Below are positions 7,338 through 15,682 of a DNA stretch of 19,778 bases, piece by piece. Origin of the DNA: Lysobacterales bacterium (GTDB taxonomy: Bacteria > Pseudomonadota > Gammaproteobacteria > Xanthomonadales > SZUA-36); the NCBI GenBank assembly GCA_009692275.1, contig SHZL01000013.1:1-19778 (forward strand). The letters run 5' to 3'. The notes below the pieces were generated by a model. It was not told where the DNA came from. It made no database searches and saw only the letters and a program-made list of their open reading frames with translations. The translations under genes were made by a program, and so were the position numbers. The stretch's first letter is position 1. Each line of letters opens with the position of its first letter.

Positions 7338-8175
7338 ACCGCGGCGGGACATAGCCAAAGCGATTCATCTGGTCGAAATGCCGTGCAACAATTTTCCGCG
7401 CCTGCTCATCACTGAGTGATTCGGTCCACTGGTTCCTGGTGCCCTTGCGGAAAAAGTGCCGCGAATTGGGGCTTTTTTCTACGAAGCCGGAGTTGAGTTC
7501 CTGCTTTTTCAGCTCACTGAACGCAGAAAACCTGATGGCCTTGCGCACCCGTTCGCGATCCCCGTCCAGACCCAGCAGTTTGGCTACGGCTCCGAACGCC
7601 TTCAAGGGCTTGTCCTGCATATCCTCGTAACGAACCACCACGATGGAAGGACATGGCTGCGCGGTCCAACTGGCAACGTGCGTTGACCAGGAGCCCATGT
7701 AGCCAGCAACATTTTCCTGGTTGGTCGGTGTCCCGGTTTCCTCGCTGCCCAGGAACTCAATGGCCTCATCCACGCTCAGGCCGAAGTGGTCTGCCACCGA
7801 CAGGACAACATCCAGGGGATTGCGTACCACGTATATGGCGCCTGCCATCACCCGCATGTTGTGTACCGGCACGCCACCGAGTTGGCCAAACATGTTATGC
7901 GTCTTGGTAAAGATGCTGCCGCGCTCACGGCTGTTGGCTATGTCCTGGTGGACTTGTGGCCGCAACACCATGGCCTCCCCGAACGGCAACGCGCTGGCCT
8001 GGCTGCCGGCAAGGTAAGGCTGGTACCAGCGCGGCTTTGATTCGTCCTCAAAGTAAGCAGGGAGGTTTGCGATGCTTCCGGGGCGGGCAGGGTTTTCAAG
8101 CAGGTTGTATATAAAGGCCCGCAACCAGGTATTTCCCGATTTGGGATAAGAAGCCAACCAGACAATATTTCCCAT
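7315..8175 (-). CDS. sulfotransferase domain protein
   Basis: This is a PAPS-dependent sulfotransferase (Sulfotransfer_1 fold) that would move a sulfo group to a hydroxyl of a small molecule, lipid or glycan. In the 286 residues, SYPKSGNTWLR (9-19) is the 5'-phosphosulfate loop, KTHN (91-94) carries the likely catalytic base His93, VVRNPLDVVLS (116-126) is the 3'-phosphate-binding segment and FRKGTRNQW (242-250) is the C-terminal PAPS-binding loop. There is no signal peptide, so the enzyme is cytoplasmic. No glycan, lipid-carrier or sulfate-activation gene is nearby, so the acceptor cannot be told. It is 25 bases downstream of the DUF445 gene on the same strand, and its last 23 bases overlap the 3' end of the asparaginase-like gene. 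Confidence 0.92.
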   Translation of the reverse strand: MGNIVWLASYPKSGNTWLRAFIYNLLENPARPGSIANLPAYFEDESKPRWYQPYLAGSQASALPFGEAMVLRPQVHQDIANSRERGSIFTKTHNMFGQLGGVPVHNMRVMAGAIYVVRNPLDVVLSVADHFGLSVDEAIEFLGSEETGTPTNQENVAGYMGSWSTHVASWTAQPCPSIVVVRYEDMQDKPLKAFGAVAKLLGLDGDRERVRKAIRFSAFSELKKQELNSGFVEKSPNSRHFFRKGTRNQWTESLSDEQARKIVARHFDQMNRFGYVPPRFRSLQTG

Positions 8176-8200
8176 AGCGTTTGATGCCTAAAGAAATTAC

Positions 8201-9472
8201 TCAAGCCCAAAAGTGTTTGAACGCAAAGATGATCACGCCGACCAGTCCACCCACCAGCGTTCCATTGATCCTGATGTATTGCAAGTCATGCCCTATGGCA
8301 AGCTCGACGCGCTCACTGGTTTCGTCGCCATCCCAGCTTGCTACGGTGTCGCTCACCAGGCTGGCTACGGCATGGCGATTATCTTCCAGCAAGGCAATCG
8401 ATGAGTCCACCAGCCAGCGATTAACCAGCGCCTGCATGTCGCCGTCAACCGACAGTTCGCGCGCCAGCGAGGACACAAAAGCGCCCAGTTGCGCGCGGAT
8501 GGCCGAGTCCCCGGACTGAAGGTCAGTCTGCATGCCATCAACCAGGTTCATCCACAGCCCGTACAAGTAGTCCTGCAGGTCCTCGTTCTCCAGCGCGGCC
8601 CGCTTGAACTCTTCCGCTGCCCGGTGCAGTTCCTTTGAGGTGCGCAGATCACCTGCCCAGTCCCGCAGGATGCGGTCAAAATCACTGCGCACCGGGTGGT
8701 CCGGGTCCAGTGACATCTGCAACAGCAGGGTTTCAATGCGATTGAGCATTTGCTGCACGATGCGATCGTCAATAAAACCCGGCAACCACCACGGGCTCTC
8801 GCGCTGTACATTCCCGCGTATGGTTTCACGGTGATCGTGCAACAGGATTACGGCATAGCGCAAGGCCTGGGTGAGCACCTGCTGGTGGCGGCCGCCCTGC
8901 ACCAGCCAATCAAGGATATTGCCCATCAGGGGCGCCAGATCCAACCGTTCAAGCTGGCCGCGGCTCAGGCGTTTCACGAAGCTGCGCACGCTGCTTTCCT
9001 GCCAGGCCCCTGCCATCCAGCCCAACAGATTCGCCATCGTTTGCACTACCCGCTCGTGCCCGGGACCCGACTGCAGCCACACAGCGGACTTTCGCGCCAG
9101 GTTGACTGACTCCAGCTTTTGTTGCACCACGGCCGGATGCAGGAAATTATCCGCAATGAACCGGGCCAGGCTGAGTCCAATTTCGTTTTTTCGGCGCGGA
9201 ATGATGGCCGTATGGGGAATGGGCAGGCCCAGCGGATGACGGAACAACGCCACCACCGCAAACCAGTCCGCCAGGGCGCCGATCATTCCGGCCTCGGCAA
9301 ACGCATGTACCCATGCGGCCCAGGCCTCCGGACGGCGCCAGGTCAGGAGGAACAAGGCAAACATCAGGATCAGCAACATCAAAGGCAGGCGCTTGGTTTG
9401 CCGCAGGCGATCCGCCTTCTCCCGGTCGCTTGCTCCAGGTGGCGGAGGATTATTCAGGGCTTGCGGCTGCAA
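8201..9472 (-). CDS. DUF445 family membrane protein (YjiN-like)
   Basis: The product of up to 423 residues matches the DUF445 family, to which E. coli YjiN belongs; no function is established. It has one N-terminal hydrophobic segment (about 29-44), then the family signature GMIGALADWFAVVALFRHPLGLPIPHTAIIPRRKNEIG (pieces at 62-99), a long helical region of about 300 residues, and a C-terminal hydrophobic segment (GTLVGGLVGVIIFAFKHFW) that would form a hairpin-like anchor. The frame can only begin at TTG 9472, since a stop lies two codons upstream, or at a later codon. No good ribosome site precedes TTG 9472, so the exact N-terminus is uncertain. It follows the DUF962 gene by 15 bases. Confidence 0.88.
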   Translation of the reverse strand: MQPQALNNPPPPGASDREKADRLRQTKRLPLMLLILMFALFLLTWRRPEAWAAWVHAFAEAGMIGALADWFAVVALFRHPLGLPIPHTAIIPRRKNEIGLSLARFIADNFLHPAVVQQKLESVNLARKSAVWLQSGPGHERVVQTMANLLGWMAGAWQESSVRSFVKRLSRGQLERLDLAPLMGNILDWLVQGGRHQQVLTQALRYAVILLHDHRETIRGNVQRESPWWLPGFIDDRIVQQMLNRIETLLLQMSLDPDHPVRSDFDRILRDWAGDLRTSKELHRAAEEFKRAALENEDLQDYLYGLWMNLVDGMQTDLQSGDSAIRAQLGAFVSSLARELSVDGDMQALVNRWLVDSSIALLEDNRHAVASLVSDTVASWDGDETSERVELAIGHDLQYIRINGTLVGGLVGVIIFAFKHFWA

Positions 9473-9487
9473 GAGTCAGCGGCAGGA

Positions 9488-9793
9488 TCAGAATCGAATT
9501 TTGCCGGTGATAAGGTCTTTCCACATTACCCAGTCTCCGGCAAAGCTGTAAAAGGGGTGGGTAAAGGTTGCCGGCCGGTTTTTCTCGAAGAAGAAATGCC
9601 CGACCCAGGCGAATCCGTAGCCACACAAGGGGGCCAGCAGCACATAGCGCCATTGCGCGCTCCACGCACTCCACGCAAGCAACAGCAAAACCAGCGTGCT
9701 GCCAATGAAGTGCAAAGCCCGACTGGTGCGATTGGCGTGCTCGCGCAGGTAGAACGGGTAAAACTCGCCAAATGACCCGAACTGCTGACTCAT
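9488..9793 (-). CDS. DUF962/Mpo1-like membrane protein
   Basis: The 101-residue protein resembles the DUF962 family, whose yeast member Mpo1 is an Fe(II)-dependent dioxygenase in alpha-oxidation of 2-hydroxy fatty acids. The conserved histidines are visible: FYPFYLREH (His19), RALHFIGS (His28), WVGHFFFEKNRPATF (His66) and HPFYS (His79). Two hydrophobic segments lie between residues 29 and 65. I start at ATG 9793 because GGAG about 9 bases upstream supports it and the family begins there; the frame stays open to 10012 but that extension reads through a terminator and into the next gene. A lipid-oxidising role is inferred from the family only. It appears to be the first gene of a minus-strand group with DUF445 and the sulfotransferase. 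Confidence 0.88.
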   Translation of the reverse strand: MSQQFGSFGEFYPFYLREHANRTSRALHFIGSTLVLLLLAWSAWSAQWRYVLLAPLCGYGFAWVGHFFFEKNRPATFTHPFYSFAGDWVMWKDLITGKIRF

Positions 9794-9824
9794 GCAACCA
9801 CTCCACTGCCGGTGAAAATAGAAA

Positions 9825-9850
9825 CCCCGCGATGGTTGCCCACCGCGGGG
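9825..9850 (-). terminator. rho-independent terminator downstream of the giant gene
   Basis: Arms CCCCGCG (9825-9831) and CGCGGGG (9844-9850) pair perfectly, with three more pairs inside a mismatch and a tetraloop that reads GCAA on the minus strand. On the minus strand the stem is followed by TTTCTATTTT, a good T-run. It lies 42 bases past the stop of the giant gene and before the DUF962 gene, so it separates the two transcription units. Confidence 0.8.
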
Positions 9851-9862
9851 ATTCATTTCCTG

Positions 9863-9890
9863 TAGGAGCGCGCTTACGCGCGAACTCCTA
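9863..9890. repeat. REP-like palindrome
   Basis: TAGGAG-CGCGC and GCGCG-AA-CTCCTA form an 11-pair stem with a two-base AA bulge and a TTAC loop. The sequence resembles the GTAGGAGCGCGCTTGCGCGCGA type of repetitive extragenic palindrome common in pseudomonads and relatives. It sits directly after the stop codon of the giant gene. Confidence 0.75.
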
Positions 9891-9891
9891 A

Positions 9892-12800
9892 TTAAACAAA
9901 GCGCCGGAACCCGACCATACCCACACCCAACATCAACAGGGCCAGCAACATCATGCCGTACTGGTTCAATGTCGGGATGCCTTCGAAGAACACCGTGTTG
10001 GTAATCAGGCAACTGTCGCCTTGACCCGCACTAACCACGAGGTTTTTGCACCCATTGTCGACTTCGACGGCATCGTCATAGATGTGCTCATCTACGGAGC
10101 AGTGCGAGTATAGATACTCCGGAACAACTTCCGTGCCGTAGATGTTATCGCCGGTTCCATGGAACTCCAGGCTACACTCGATCGGCGGTTTCGGTTCTTC
10201 GGCCAAGGCTTCGCCAATCGCAGCCAGATCAGGTTCAATCCTTGGATCGTAGCAATCCTTGCTCGTCTCTGCGCCGACGATGTATGTATCGCAGACCAGC
10301 TCCAGCTCGAAGTTCTGGTTCACCTGGTCACCACCCGTACCTTCGACGATCCACGTCTTCTCAACCACCAGGACCACCGGTTCCGGCGTATTGACGATGG
10401 AGCAAATGAAGTCTCCGGACTCTACGTCCTCGAAATGACAGCCAGCCGAGTCATCAGTGATCTCACCGGCGACACCGGGCGTCCCGGACGTGCCGTCAGA
10501 GGACGCACCATAGCTTGGTGAATAGCCTTCCGGCACCACTTCGTCGATGTCGCAATCCAGCGTACCCGGTTCAAACGATTGCACGATGAACACAACATCG
10601 CGGTTTTCGTTGATTTCCTGGGTCTGCGTAAGCGGTAAACCGGTGAAGCAGTTGATTTTCACTTCAACATCCATCGGGTTGCCATCCGTGAAGTGCTTGA
10701 GCACACGGAACGCGGTATTGATCTGCGGTAACTCCAGACCCGTGCAGGCGTCATTATCCATGAGATCTTCTTCGTCCACCACACCACTGACGTAGTTGTA
10801 GAACCCGGTGTTTTCGCCATTACACTCATTGCTGGCCGGGTCGACTTCGGCTGGATCGATTGCAGAGTTAACCGTCACTGTCCAGGCCTCGTTCTTCAGG
10901 CCAGCCAGGGCTTCGTCATCCACGAGTTTAGGAACAAAGCCCAGGGTGCCGGTTTGAGAGTTCTCCGTACCCGCCACGTACACTGACGGCGCCGAGTTGA
11001 GCGTAATGCCCGCACCCGGTGAGAAGGCATCGTCGAGGTCGTAGTAGCCCGGGCCATTGCCGTTGTTGGTTGCGGTAATGGTGTAGACCACGGTATACGA
11101 ACCGTTGGCTTCCTTCACGGCAGGTCCATTAACCGTCTTGGCCAGATTGATGTTCGGAAGCGGCAAGTCGCTGCAGGCGTCGTTGTCTTCCAGATCCTCC
11201 TCATCCGCCACACCGTCTACATAGTTATAGAACCCGTCGTCTGGGTCACCATCGCATTGGCTGGTCCCATCAATCAAGGGCGGATCAACGTTGAAGTTGG
11301 CCGTAACATCCCACTTCTCGTTATTCTGGGCGGCCAGGGCTTCGCCCGTCACGAAAGCAGGATATGCACCCAGGGTGCCGCTCTGAGTGCTTTCCGTACC
11401 CGCCACGTACACTGCCGTCGGCGTTCCATTAACAGTAATGCCGGTACCACCCGGTGACAAGGTGTCGTTCAGGTCATAGAAGCCCGGACCCTGCCCGGAA
11501 TTGCTGGCGGTAATGGTGTAGACCACCGTATAGGTCCCATTCTGTTGCAGGGCAGCCTCGGTCTTGACCGTCTTGGCCAGGTTGATATTCGGGCCTGGCA
11601 GACCTGCGCAGGTGTCATTGTCGCTCAGGTCTGTGTCGGTCGAGCTACCGTCAACGTAGTTGTAGAAGCCGGTGTTGATGACCGGATCGGCCGGATCACA
11701 CTGACTGCTGTTCGGACTAACCGATGCCGGAACGACCGTGAAGTTGGCCGTAACGTCCCACTCCTCGTTCTTTTGGGCAGCCAGGGCTTCGCCCGTCACG
11801 AAAGCAGGATATGCACCCAGGGTGCCGCTCTGAGTGCTTTCCGTACCCGCCACATACACTGCCGTCGGTACTCCATTCAGCACAATGCCGGCACCGGGTG
11901 AGAAGGCATCGTCCAGGTCGTAGTAGCCGGGGCCTTGCCCGCTGTTGCTGGCGGTGATGGTGTAGACCACGGTATAGGTTCCATTACCTTGCAGCACAGG
12001 AGCCGTCTTGAGTGTCTTGGCCAGGTTGATCGCCGGATCCGGCAAGTTGCTGCAGGCGTCGTTGTCCGTCAGGACCGACTCGCCACCCTCCACACCGTCT
12101 ACGTAGTTGTAGAACCCGCGGGCCAGGTCGCCATTACACTGGCTGGTTGCATTAATGCCGGCCGGATCGACCGTGAAGAATGCCGTCACGGTCCAGGACT
12201 CGAACTGGTCGGCAGCGAGGCCTTCATTTGTCACAAAGGTCGTATAGGCGCCCAGCGTACCACTCTGATTATTTTCACCCACCCCAACGTCATACGCCGC
12301 CGTTGGCACACCGCTCACGGTAATGCCGTCACCCGGTGAGAAGAGATCGTTCAGGTCGTAGAAACCTTGACCTTGCCCGATGTTAGTGGCGGTAATGGTG
12401 TAGACCACTTTATACGTCCCATCCGGTTGCAGGGCAGCCTCAGTCTTGACCGTCTTGGCCAGGTCAAGATCAGCTAGGGAATCGTCATTGGTGAACTGGC
12501 AGGTGACATCGTCACCTACGGCCAGGGTGATGTTTTGATCCACCAGGTTGCCGCCATCACACGTGAAAGAAGTGGCAAGATAACCACTCGGTCCTGATTC
12601 GCCCAGGGCGTAGGCCACCCCGGCGGTGACCGCAGTGGGCCCGAGAGATGCATCTGTGGCTGTGCCTGTTGGTGTGCCCGAGAAGCCGCCAGTACCCGTT
12701 GCGGACAGCATCCACTCATCCGCCTCATTGGTGCTGCCACCGTCATTCACCACCAGCTTGCGCAGCGTCAGTTGCGGCGCGACGTCGTTATTAATAATGG

Positions 12801-15342
12801 TACAGGTCTTGCTTCCACCCGAAGCCAGGGTTACCGAGCCACCGCCAAACGCCCCGCCACCGGCATTATCGCCGCCAACACAGGACCAGCTGCCTTCGCT
12901 ATAGCCCGCTACATCGGTTTCCACCAGCGTGTAAGGCGTATTCGCGTTCACCGTCAGCGCGGTCGCGGTATAGGTCTTGGTCGTAGTCCCGGAAGGCGCG
13001 CCAAAGCTCAGTGCGTCGGCGCTGGTGGTGATGCTAAAATCGGCCACCACCGCGGTGCCGCCATTGTCATTGGTAATCTGCTTGACGATGGTCAAAGAGG
13101 CCGTATCGTCGTTATTGGTGATGGTACAGGTCTTGGTTATACCCGTGGCCACGGTTACCGAGCCACCGCCAAACGCCCCGCCACCGGCATCGTCACCTCC
13201 GGTACAGGACCAGGTGCCTTCCGAATAACCAGCAAAGTTATTCTCAACCAGTGTGTACGCCGTGTTCGCGGCCACGCTCAAAGTGGTCGCCGTATACAGC
13301 AGGGTATTCGCGCCATCCGCTGCGCCGACGCCGAAGCTCACTGCGCCTGCACTGGAACTGACACCAAAAGAACTCGCCGTTGCCGTGCCGCCATTATCAT
13401 TGACCACGCGTTTGCGAATGATCAACGAGGTGGGCAGGTCATCGTTGGTGATGGTACAGGTCTTGGTTACGCCTGGATCTAACAGGTCCACGGTACCATT
13501 GCCTGCGGGTCCGTTGTCTTCAGGAACAGAGCCAGGTTGATTGCTAAGGCAACTCCAGGTGCCTTCGCTGTAGCCGGCAAGGGGGGTTTCGACCAGCGAG
13601 TAGGGTTGCCCGGCAAGCACGGTCAATGTGTCCGCGGTGTAGCTCAGGGTGTCGGTCCCATCCGATACAGGGGCCTGGAAGTTCAATGTGCCGGCGTCAG
13701 TGGTGATACCGAAATCGCCCACCACTGCGGCGCCGCCGTTATCATTGACGACGCGCTTGACGATAACCAATGCACCATTAATGGACAACCCGCACTGGAA
13801 TGGCCGATCGGGCGGTATGAACAGGGCATTGAGCGTCATGCGCCGGCCGTTGATCTGTTGCAGGGTGTTGTTCTTGAACGCGTGGCCGCCAAGATACATG
13901 ATATTGCCACCCACAGTATCGACGGGTTTTACTTTTGAAGCTGCAGACTTTTGTATTGCCAGGTCCGTTATGAGTTGCGTGTTGACGTAGCCATTATTAA
14001 TAAATACGCCGCCGTTCAAGGTCCAGGAGGTGATCGAACCCCCCTGTTCTCCATCGAGAGGGCCAGTTATCTGGCTGTATGCCATGGGAGCATTCGGGTA
14101 TGACTGTATGCCTTTGGTCCCATTACCTGCGACACCAAACTGCGTCACGAACGTGCCCACCGTGTTCGGTGGTACCACGAGGTTTGCATTCTCAAAGTAC
14201 TGGGTTGCGTGGCATTCGGCAAGAAGATTACCACCGCCCACCACAAAGGCGTTTACTGCCGCCAAAACCTGCGAAATGGTCGCCGGTGCCAGCTGGCCGT
14301 CACGGTGGGGCTCAAGGTGAGCGGTGGCACACTCAACAGTCGACAATAGCAGGGGGTTTATCACGTTCCAGTTGCAGGTGTCCGGGTCAAACCCGGGGGT
14401 GCCCGGGGTGATACAGTTAACATATACTGCTTGTTTCTTGCCGCAATCACTGGTACACGCTGCCCCCGGAATACCCGCAGCATCCATAACGGCGGAATGT
14501 ATGAACGTGTTCCAATCACTGATGGCTGCAAATGGTTTATGTTGCAGCGCATAGCGGATATCGATCTCGGCATCCGCAGTGGTCTGATACATGGTGACAG
14601 AGCTTTCGAGGGCATTGGCGATAAACTTTGTGCTCGCTACGATGATCGCCTTGGTCACATGCTGGGGCACCGCGTTACTGATAATGAACGGGCCACCGGC
14701 AAAGAAGATATCGGCAGCGGCAATTGGGGTGGGGCGAATGCGGGCGGCATTGACAGTGAAGTCCGCGCCATCAGCGACAAACTCATCACCAATCGCACAA
14801 TCGAGGGGGTCGCCACCAATCGCTGCCAAGGTCAGCGTCGTTGCGGTGACTGTCGTGACCCGTCCCCGGGTCATGCCGTCGGTTACGTTGGTGACCAGGT
14901 CACCCACCTGCACACCGCCGGCAACAAAACTGCTGGTGGCACTGGTCAGTGGCGAGCAGGTGGCCTGGGTCGCGCTGACGATTCCCCTGATCTTGGGTTT
15001 GTTGTAGCGAATGGCCCAACTCATGGGCACATTGTTCTGCAGCATCTTGTTGGCCAGGCCATAGGCCTTCAGGTTGAAGCCGACTGCGGGGGCCAGGCCT
15101 TGGGCCTGCAGCGCATTGTCCATGGGGATAATCAGCGAACCTGACGGAATAGATACCAGGTTTTGTGTAGCTCCGGGCAGGTCGGGATCGGCAAATGCAG
15201 CCTGGGCACTGAGCAGGCTTAACAAAGCCACCGCAGCGACGTTGCGCAGAATGCTTGTGGATTCAAGCTGCTGGACTGGGGCGCTACCTGGAACAGGTGA
15301 CTGGACATCGGCACAAGGCCTGGAACGATTTGCAGATTGCAT
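9892..15342 (-). CDS. giant secreted repeat protein with IPTL-CTERM sorting tail
   Basis: I do not recognise a named protein; the architecture is clear. The 1816 residues begin with a long basic leader and hydrophobic core ending LLSAQAAFA (cleavage near 51). Residues 52 to about 515 are a unique domain with GGGNLLAECHATQYFEN and IMYLGGHAF segments that recall glutamine-amidotransferase-like folds. Residues 523-954 hold four prealbumin/SpaA-like repeats of about 105 (LxIxKxVVNDNGG...GYSEGTWSC...TKTCTITNND), the fourth divergent. Residues 957-1536 hold four DUF11-like repeats of about 146 (INLAKTVKT...YTVVYTIT...GFYNYVDG...DNDAC). Two further Ig-like segments follow (1540-1783), then IPTLNQYGMMLLALLMLGVGMVGFRRF, an IPTL-CTERM signal: motif, membrane helix, Arg cluster. 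It is probably exported, anchored or released at the envelope, and adhesive or structural. AGGGGG lies 7 bases before the ATG. No sorting enzyme is encoded in the window. Confidence 0.9.
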   Translation of the reverse strand: MQSANRSRPCADVQSPVPGSAPVQQLESTSILRNVAAVALLSLLSAQAAFADPDLPGATQNLVSIPSGSLIIPMDNALQAQGLAPAVGFNLKAYGLANKMLQNNVPMSWAIRYNKPKIRGIVSATQATCSPLTSATSSFVAGGVQVGDLVTNVTDGMTRGRVTTVTATTLTLAAIGGDPLDCAIGDEFVADGADFTVNAARIRPTPIAAADIFFAGGPFIISNAVPQHVTKAIIVASTKFIANALESSVTMYQTTADAEIDIRYALQHKPFAAISDWNTFIHSAVMDAAGIPGAACTSDCGKKQAVYVNCITPGTPGFDPDTCNWNVINPLLLSTVECATAHLEPHRDGQLAPATISQVLAAVNAFVVGGGNLLAECHATQYFENANLVVPPNTVGTFVTQFGVAGNGTKGIQSYPNAPMAYSQITGPLDGEQGGSITSWTLNGGVFINNGYVNTQLITDLAIQKSAASKVKPVDTVGGNIMYLGGHAFKNNTLQQINGRRMTLNALFIPPDRPFQCGLSINGALVIVKRVVNDNGGAAVVGDFGITTDAGTLNFQAPVSDGTDTLSYTADTLTVLAGQPYSLVETPLAGYSEGTWSCLSNQPGSVPEDNGPAGNGTVDLLDPGVTKTCTITNDDLPTSLIIRKRVVNDNGGTATASSFGVSSSAGAVSFGVGAADGANTLLYTATTLSVAANTAYTLVENNFAGYSEGTWSCTGGDDAGGGAFGGGSVTVATGITKTCTITNNDDTASLTIVKQITNDNGGTAVVADFSITTSADALSFGAPSGTTTKTYTATALTVNANTPYTLVETDVAGYSEGSWSCVGGDNAGGGAFGGGSVTLASGGSKTCTIINNDVAPQLTLRKLVVNDGGSTNEADEWMLSATGTGGFSGTPTGTATDASLGPTAVTAGVAYALGESGPSGYLATSFTCDGGNLVDQNITLAVGDDVTCQFTNDDSLADLDLAKTVKTEAALQPDGTYKVVYTITATNIGQGQGFYDLNDLFSPGDGITVSGVPTAAYDVGVGENNQSGTLGAYTTFVTNEGLAADQFESWTVTAFFTVDPAGINATSQCNGDLARGFYNYVDGVEGGESVLTDNDACSNLPDPAINLAKTLKTAPVLQGNGTYTVVYTITASNSGQGPGYYDLDDAFSPGAGIVLNGVPTAVYVAGTESTQSGTLGAYPAFVTGEALAAQKNEEWDVTANFTVVPASVSPNSSQCDPADPVINTGFYNYVDGSSTDTDLSDNDTCAGLPGPNINLAKTVKTEAALQQNGTYTVVYTITASNSGQGPGFYDLNDTLSPGGTGITVNGTPTAVYVAGTESTQSGTLGAYPAFVTGEALAAQNNEKWDVTANFNVDPPLIDGTSQCDGDPDDGFYNYVDGVADEEDLEDNDACSDLPLPNINLAKTVNGPAVKEANGSYTVVYTITATNNGNGPGYYDLDDAFSPGAGITLNSAPSVYVAGTENSQTGTLGFVPKLVDDEALAGLKNEAWTVTVNSAIDPAEVDPASNECNGENTGFYNYVSGVVDEEDLMDNDACTGLELPQINTAFRVLKHFTDGNPMDVEVKINCFTGLPLTQTQEINENRDVVFIVQSFEPGTLDCDIDEVVPEGYSPSYGASSDGTSGTPGVAGEITDDSAGCHFEDVESGDFICSIVNTPEPVVLVVEKTWIVEGTGGDQVNQNFELELVCDTYIVGAETSKDCYDPRIEPDLAAIGEALAEEPKPPIECSLEFHGTGDNIYGTEVVPEYLYSHCSVDEHIYDDAVEVDNGCKNLVVSAGQGDSCLITNTVFFEGIPTLNQYGMMLLALLMLGVGMVGFRRFV
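11334..11406 (-). repeat. 73-bp exact direct repeat, copy 1
   Basis: Identical base for base to 11781-11853, 447 bp away, which is 149 codons, so the two copies are in the same reading frame. It encodes most of the GTLGAYPAFVTGEALAA block. Confidence 0.95.
11781..11853 (-). repeat. 73-bp exact direct repeat, copy 2
   Basis: Second copy of the block at 11334-11406. After one mismatch a further 14 bases match. Confidence 0.95.
12481..13776 (-). repeat. four prealbumin/SpaA-like repeats inside the giant gene
   Basis: Four units of about 300-340 bp encode residues 523-635, 639-745, 749-853 and 857-954. The first three share VVNDNGG or ITNDNGG, GYSEGTWSC or GYSEGSWSC, and KTCTITN blocks with two cysteines per unit. 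The fourth has diverged. Units two and three share an exact 38-bp block (12829-12866 and 13153-13190). Confidence 0.9.
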
Positions 15343-15682
15343 GAGGTACCCCCTAACTTTTAAGCTCTTTTTTCTAGATACAGCTCAATGCATTTACCCA
15401 ACAGCGCATCAAGCCACCACACACCGTGGCCTCGCACTGAGGCTTTGCAATACCCCACCACGGACCAACTGCCGGGGACCAGTCCCTGGCCGGGGGTCAG
15501 TGTCTTGCGTAACTGATCAAAGTCCTATTTAAACCGCTAACTTAATCTATGCTCGCTTAGTCTGCATCGGAGTGCAGCCAGTGTCAATCAACCAAACGCT
15601 TTTTTAACCCGAATACCGGCAGCGAATTTCGTGTGAATCATGCCCATTATTTGCGCGGCAAAGGGGCGCATTCCCTCCAAGG
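15343..15682 (-). promoter_or_regulatory. 340-bp palindrome-rich leader upstream of the giant gene
   Basis: No gene is seen here. Read on the minus strand, a consensus -35 TTGACA lies at 15587-15582 and, 17 bases on, a poor -10 CAGACT (15564-15559). An inverted repeat CTGCA-N6-TGCAG (15562-15577) fills the spacer and touches the -10. Further down are a 20-bp palindrome at 15471-15490 and a GCCTC/GAGGC hairpin at 15429-15443. The transcript would have an untranslated leader of about 210 bases before the AGGGGG ribosome site. Promoter assignment is tentative. Confidence 0.35.
15471..15490. promoter_or_regulatory. 20-bp palindrome, candidate operator or RNA hairpin
   Basis: Nine-base arms GCCGGGGAC and GTCCCTGGC flank CA, with one G-T pair. 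Part of it, CCGGGG-N2-CAGT, recurs directly afterwards at 15490-15501. The position, about 130 bases ahead of the giant gene, suits a regulator site or a leader hairpin; which one cannot be told. Confidence 0.45.

Larger units (their letters stand above)
10735..12474 (-). repeat. four tandem DUF11-like repeats inside the giant gene
   Basis: Four units of about 435-447 bp encode residues 957-1100, 1105-1248, 1253-1393 and 1398-1536. Each has LAKTVK, YTVVYTIT, GTLGAYPAFVTGEALAAQ-type, GFYNYVDG and DNDAC blocks. Units two and three are nearly identical in their middle part, including a 73-bp exact match (11334-11406 and 11781-11853). Confidence 0.92.

Noticed and set aside
6345..7358. Long open frame on the minus strand opposite wrbA, DUF2069 and the asparaginase-like gene
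   Set aside because: The plus strand here holds three recognised families. The minus frame has no known motifs, is His/Gln-rich, and spans gene boundaries, as shadows in GC-rich DNA do.
12772..15144. Several open frames of 100-240 codons on the plus strand opposite the giant gene
   Set aside because: They mirror the repeats of the minus-strand gene and have no features of their own; the minus frame has a signal peptide, repeats and a sorting tail.
15422..15470. A GCAAAGCC block with a following hairpin on the minus strand, reminiscent of the c-di-GMP-I riboswitch core
   Set aside because: Only about 10 bases resemble the motif. The 5' half (GGCAAACC, GAAA tetraloop, GGGACGC) is missing and the hairpin pairs differently, so I do not call a riboswitch.
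15441..15470. Possible sigma54 site (TGG and TTGCA) upstream of the giant gene
   Set aside because: The GG to GC distance is nine bases instead of the required ten, and the -24 box lacks CAC.
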